From positions 1 to 6,250 of the forward strand of contig JAFZUH010000270.1 in NCBI GenBank assembly GCA_017618435.1: a DNA stretch of 6,250 nt. The letters are read 5' to 3'. The notes under the pieces were generated by a model. The model saw nothing but the letters and a program-made list of their open reading frames with translations, had not been told where the DNA came from and did not search any database. The position numbers and the translations under genes were made by a program. Source of the DNA: Bacteroidales bacterium (lineage in GTDB: Bacteria; Bacteroidota; Bacteroidia; Bacteroidales; WCHB1-69). Shown here piece after piece: positions 6,231 through 6,250 of the stretch (position 1 is the first letter of the stretch; each line of letters opens with the position of its first letter).

Positions 6231-6250
6231 CATAAAAGGTATATAGATAA

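Larger units (their letters stand above)
6110..6250 (-). promoter_or_regulatory. Upstream non-coding region and leader
   Basis: There is no coding region here. The bases just before the ATG (6110-6130) are almost all A/T (ATAAAATATATAAAGAT on the coding strand) with no Shine-Dalgarno match, as is usual in Bacteroidota. I find no convincing pair of the Bacteroidota promoter boxes (TTTG at -33, TAnnTTTG at -7). The best partial -7 match is TACCTTTT on the coding strand (6234-6241), whose -33 partner would lie outside the window. TTTG is repeated three times in tandem at 6170-6181 (coding strand) and once more at 6189-6192. A perfect 10-bp palindrome GAAAATTTTC sits at 6133-6142, 24 bp before the start codon, and could be a regulator site. 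Confidence 0.4.

Overview
The window is almost entirely one giant gene on the minus strand. A single reading frame opens at an ATG at 6107-6109 and runs without a stop codon to the left edge: 2036 codons visible, with the C-terminus lying outside the window. About 140 bp of upstream non-coding DNA (6110-6250) fills the right end. I see no RNA gene, insertion sequence or CRISPR array, and no second gene.

The product is a secreted or surface mosaic protein. From the N-terminus it has: a signal peptide (residues 1-20); a beta-sandwich domain of a type seen in Bacteroidota secreted proteins (21-205); a CARDB-like Ig-fold domain (206-311); a first right-handed parallel beta-helix (about 314-774), with a 'DYATL' entry motif and a terminal D-I-K-G...R...G-A-Y-E-Y signature; a linker and second beta-helix cap (775-895); and a very long second beta-helix of at least 38 coils (about 896-1975). 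Each coil of the second helix carries a GG[G/A]-[I/V/L/M]-[Y/F]-like motif. This resembles the repeats of chlamydial polymorphic membrane proteins and related Bacteroidota surface proteins.

The domain style points to Bacteroidota, probably Bacteroidales. So do the moderately AT-rich DNA, the lack of a Shine-Dalgarno sequence before the ATG, and the A/T-rich leader. A type IX secretion C-terminal sorting domain would be expected beyond the left edge, but it cannot be seen here.

The most notable structure is the repeat hierarchy in the second helix. Coils of 25-38 residues are grouped into blocks of 4-6 that start with a T-I-G-G...G-A-G-I-Y signature (five copies). These blocks are themselves arranged in a roughly 912-bp super-repeat whose best-conserved 270 bp (1439-1708 and 527-796) encode segments 76/90 identical with no indel. 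The coils nearer the N-terminus (1-14) are irregular and the later ones are homogenised, which suggests recent expansion toward the C-terminal half. The upstream region holds several small inverted repeats, including a 10-bp stem at 6207-6230.
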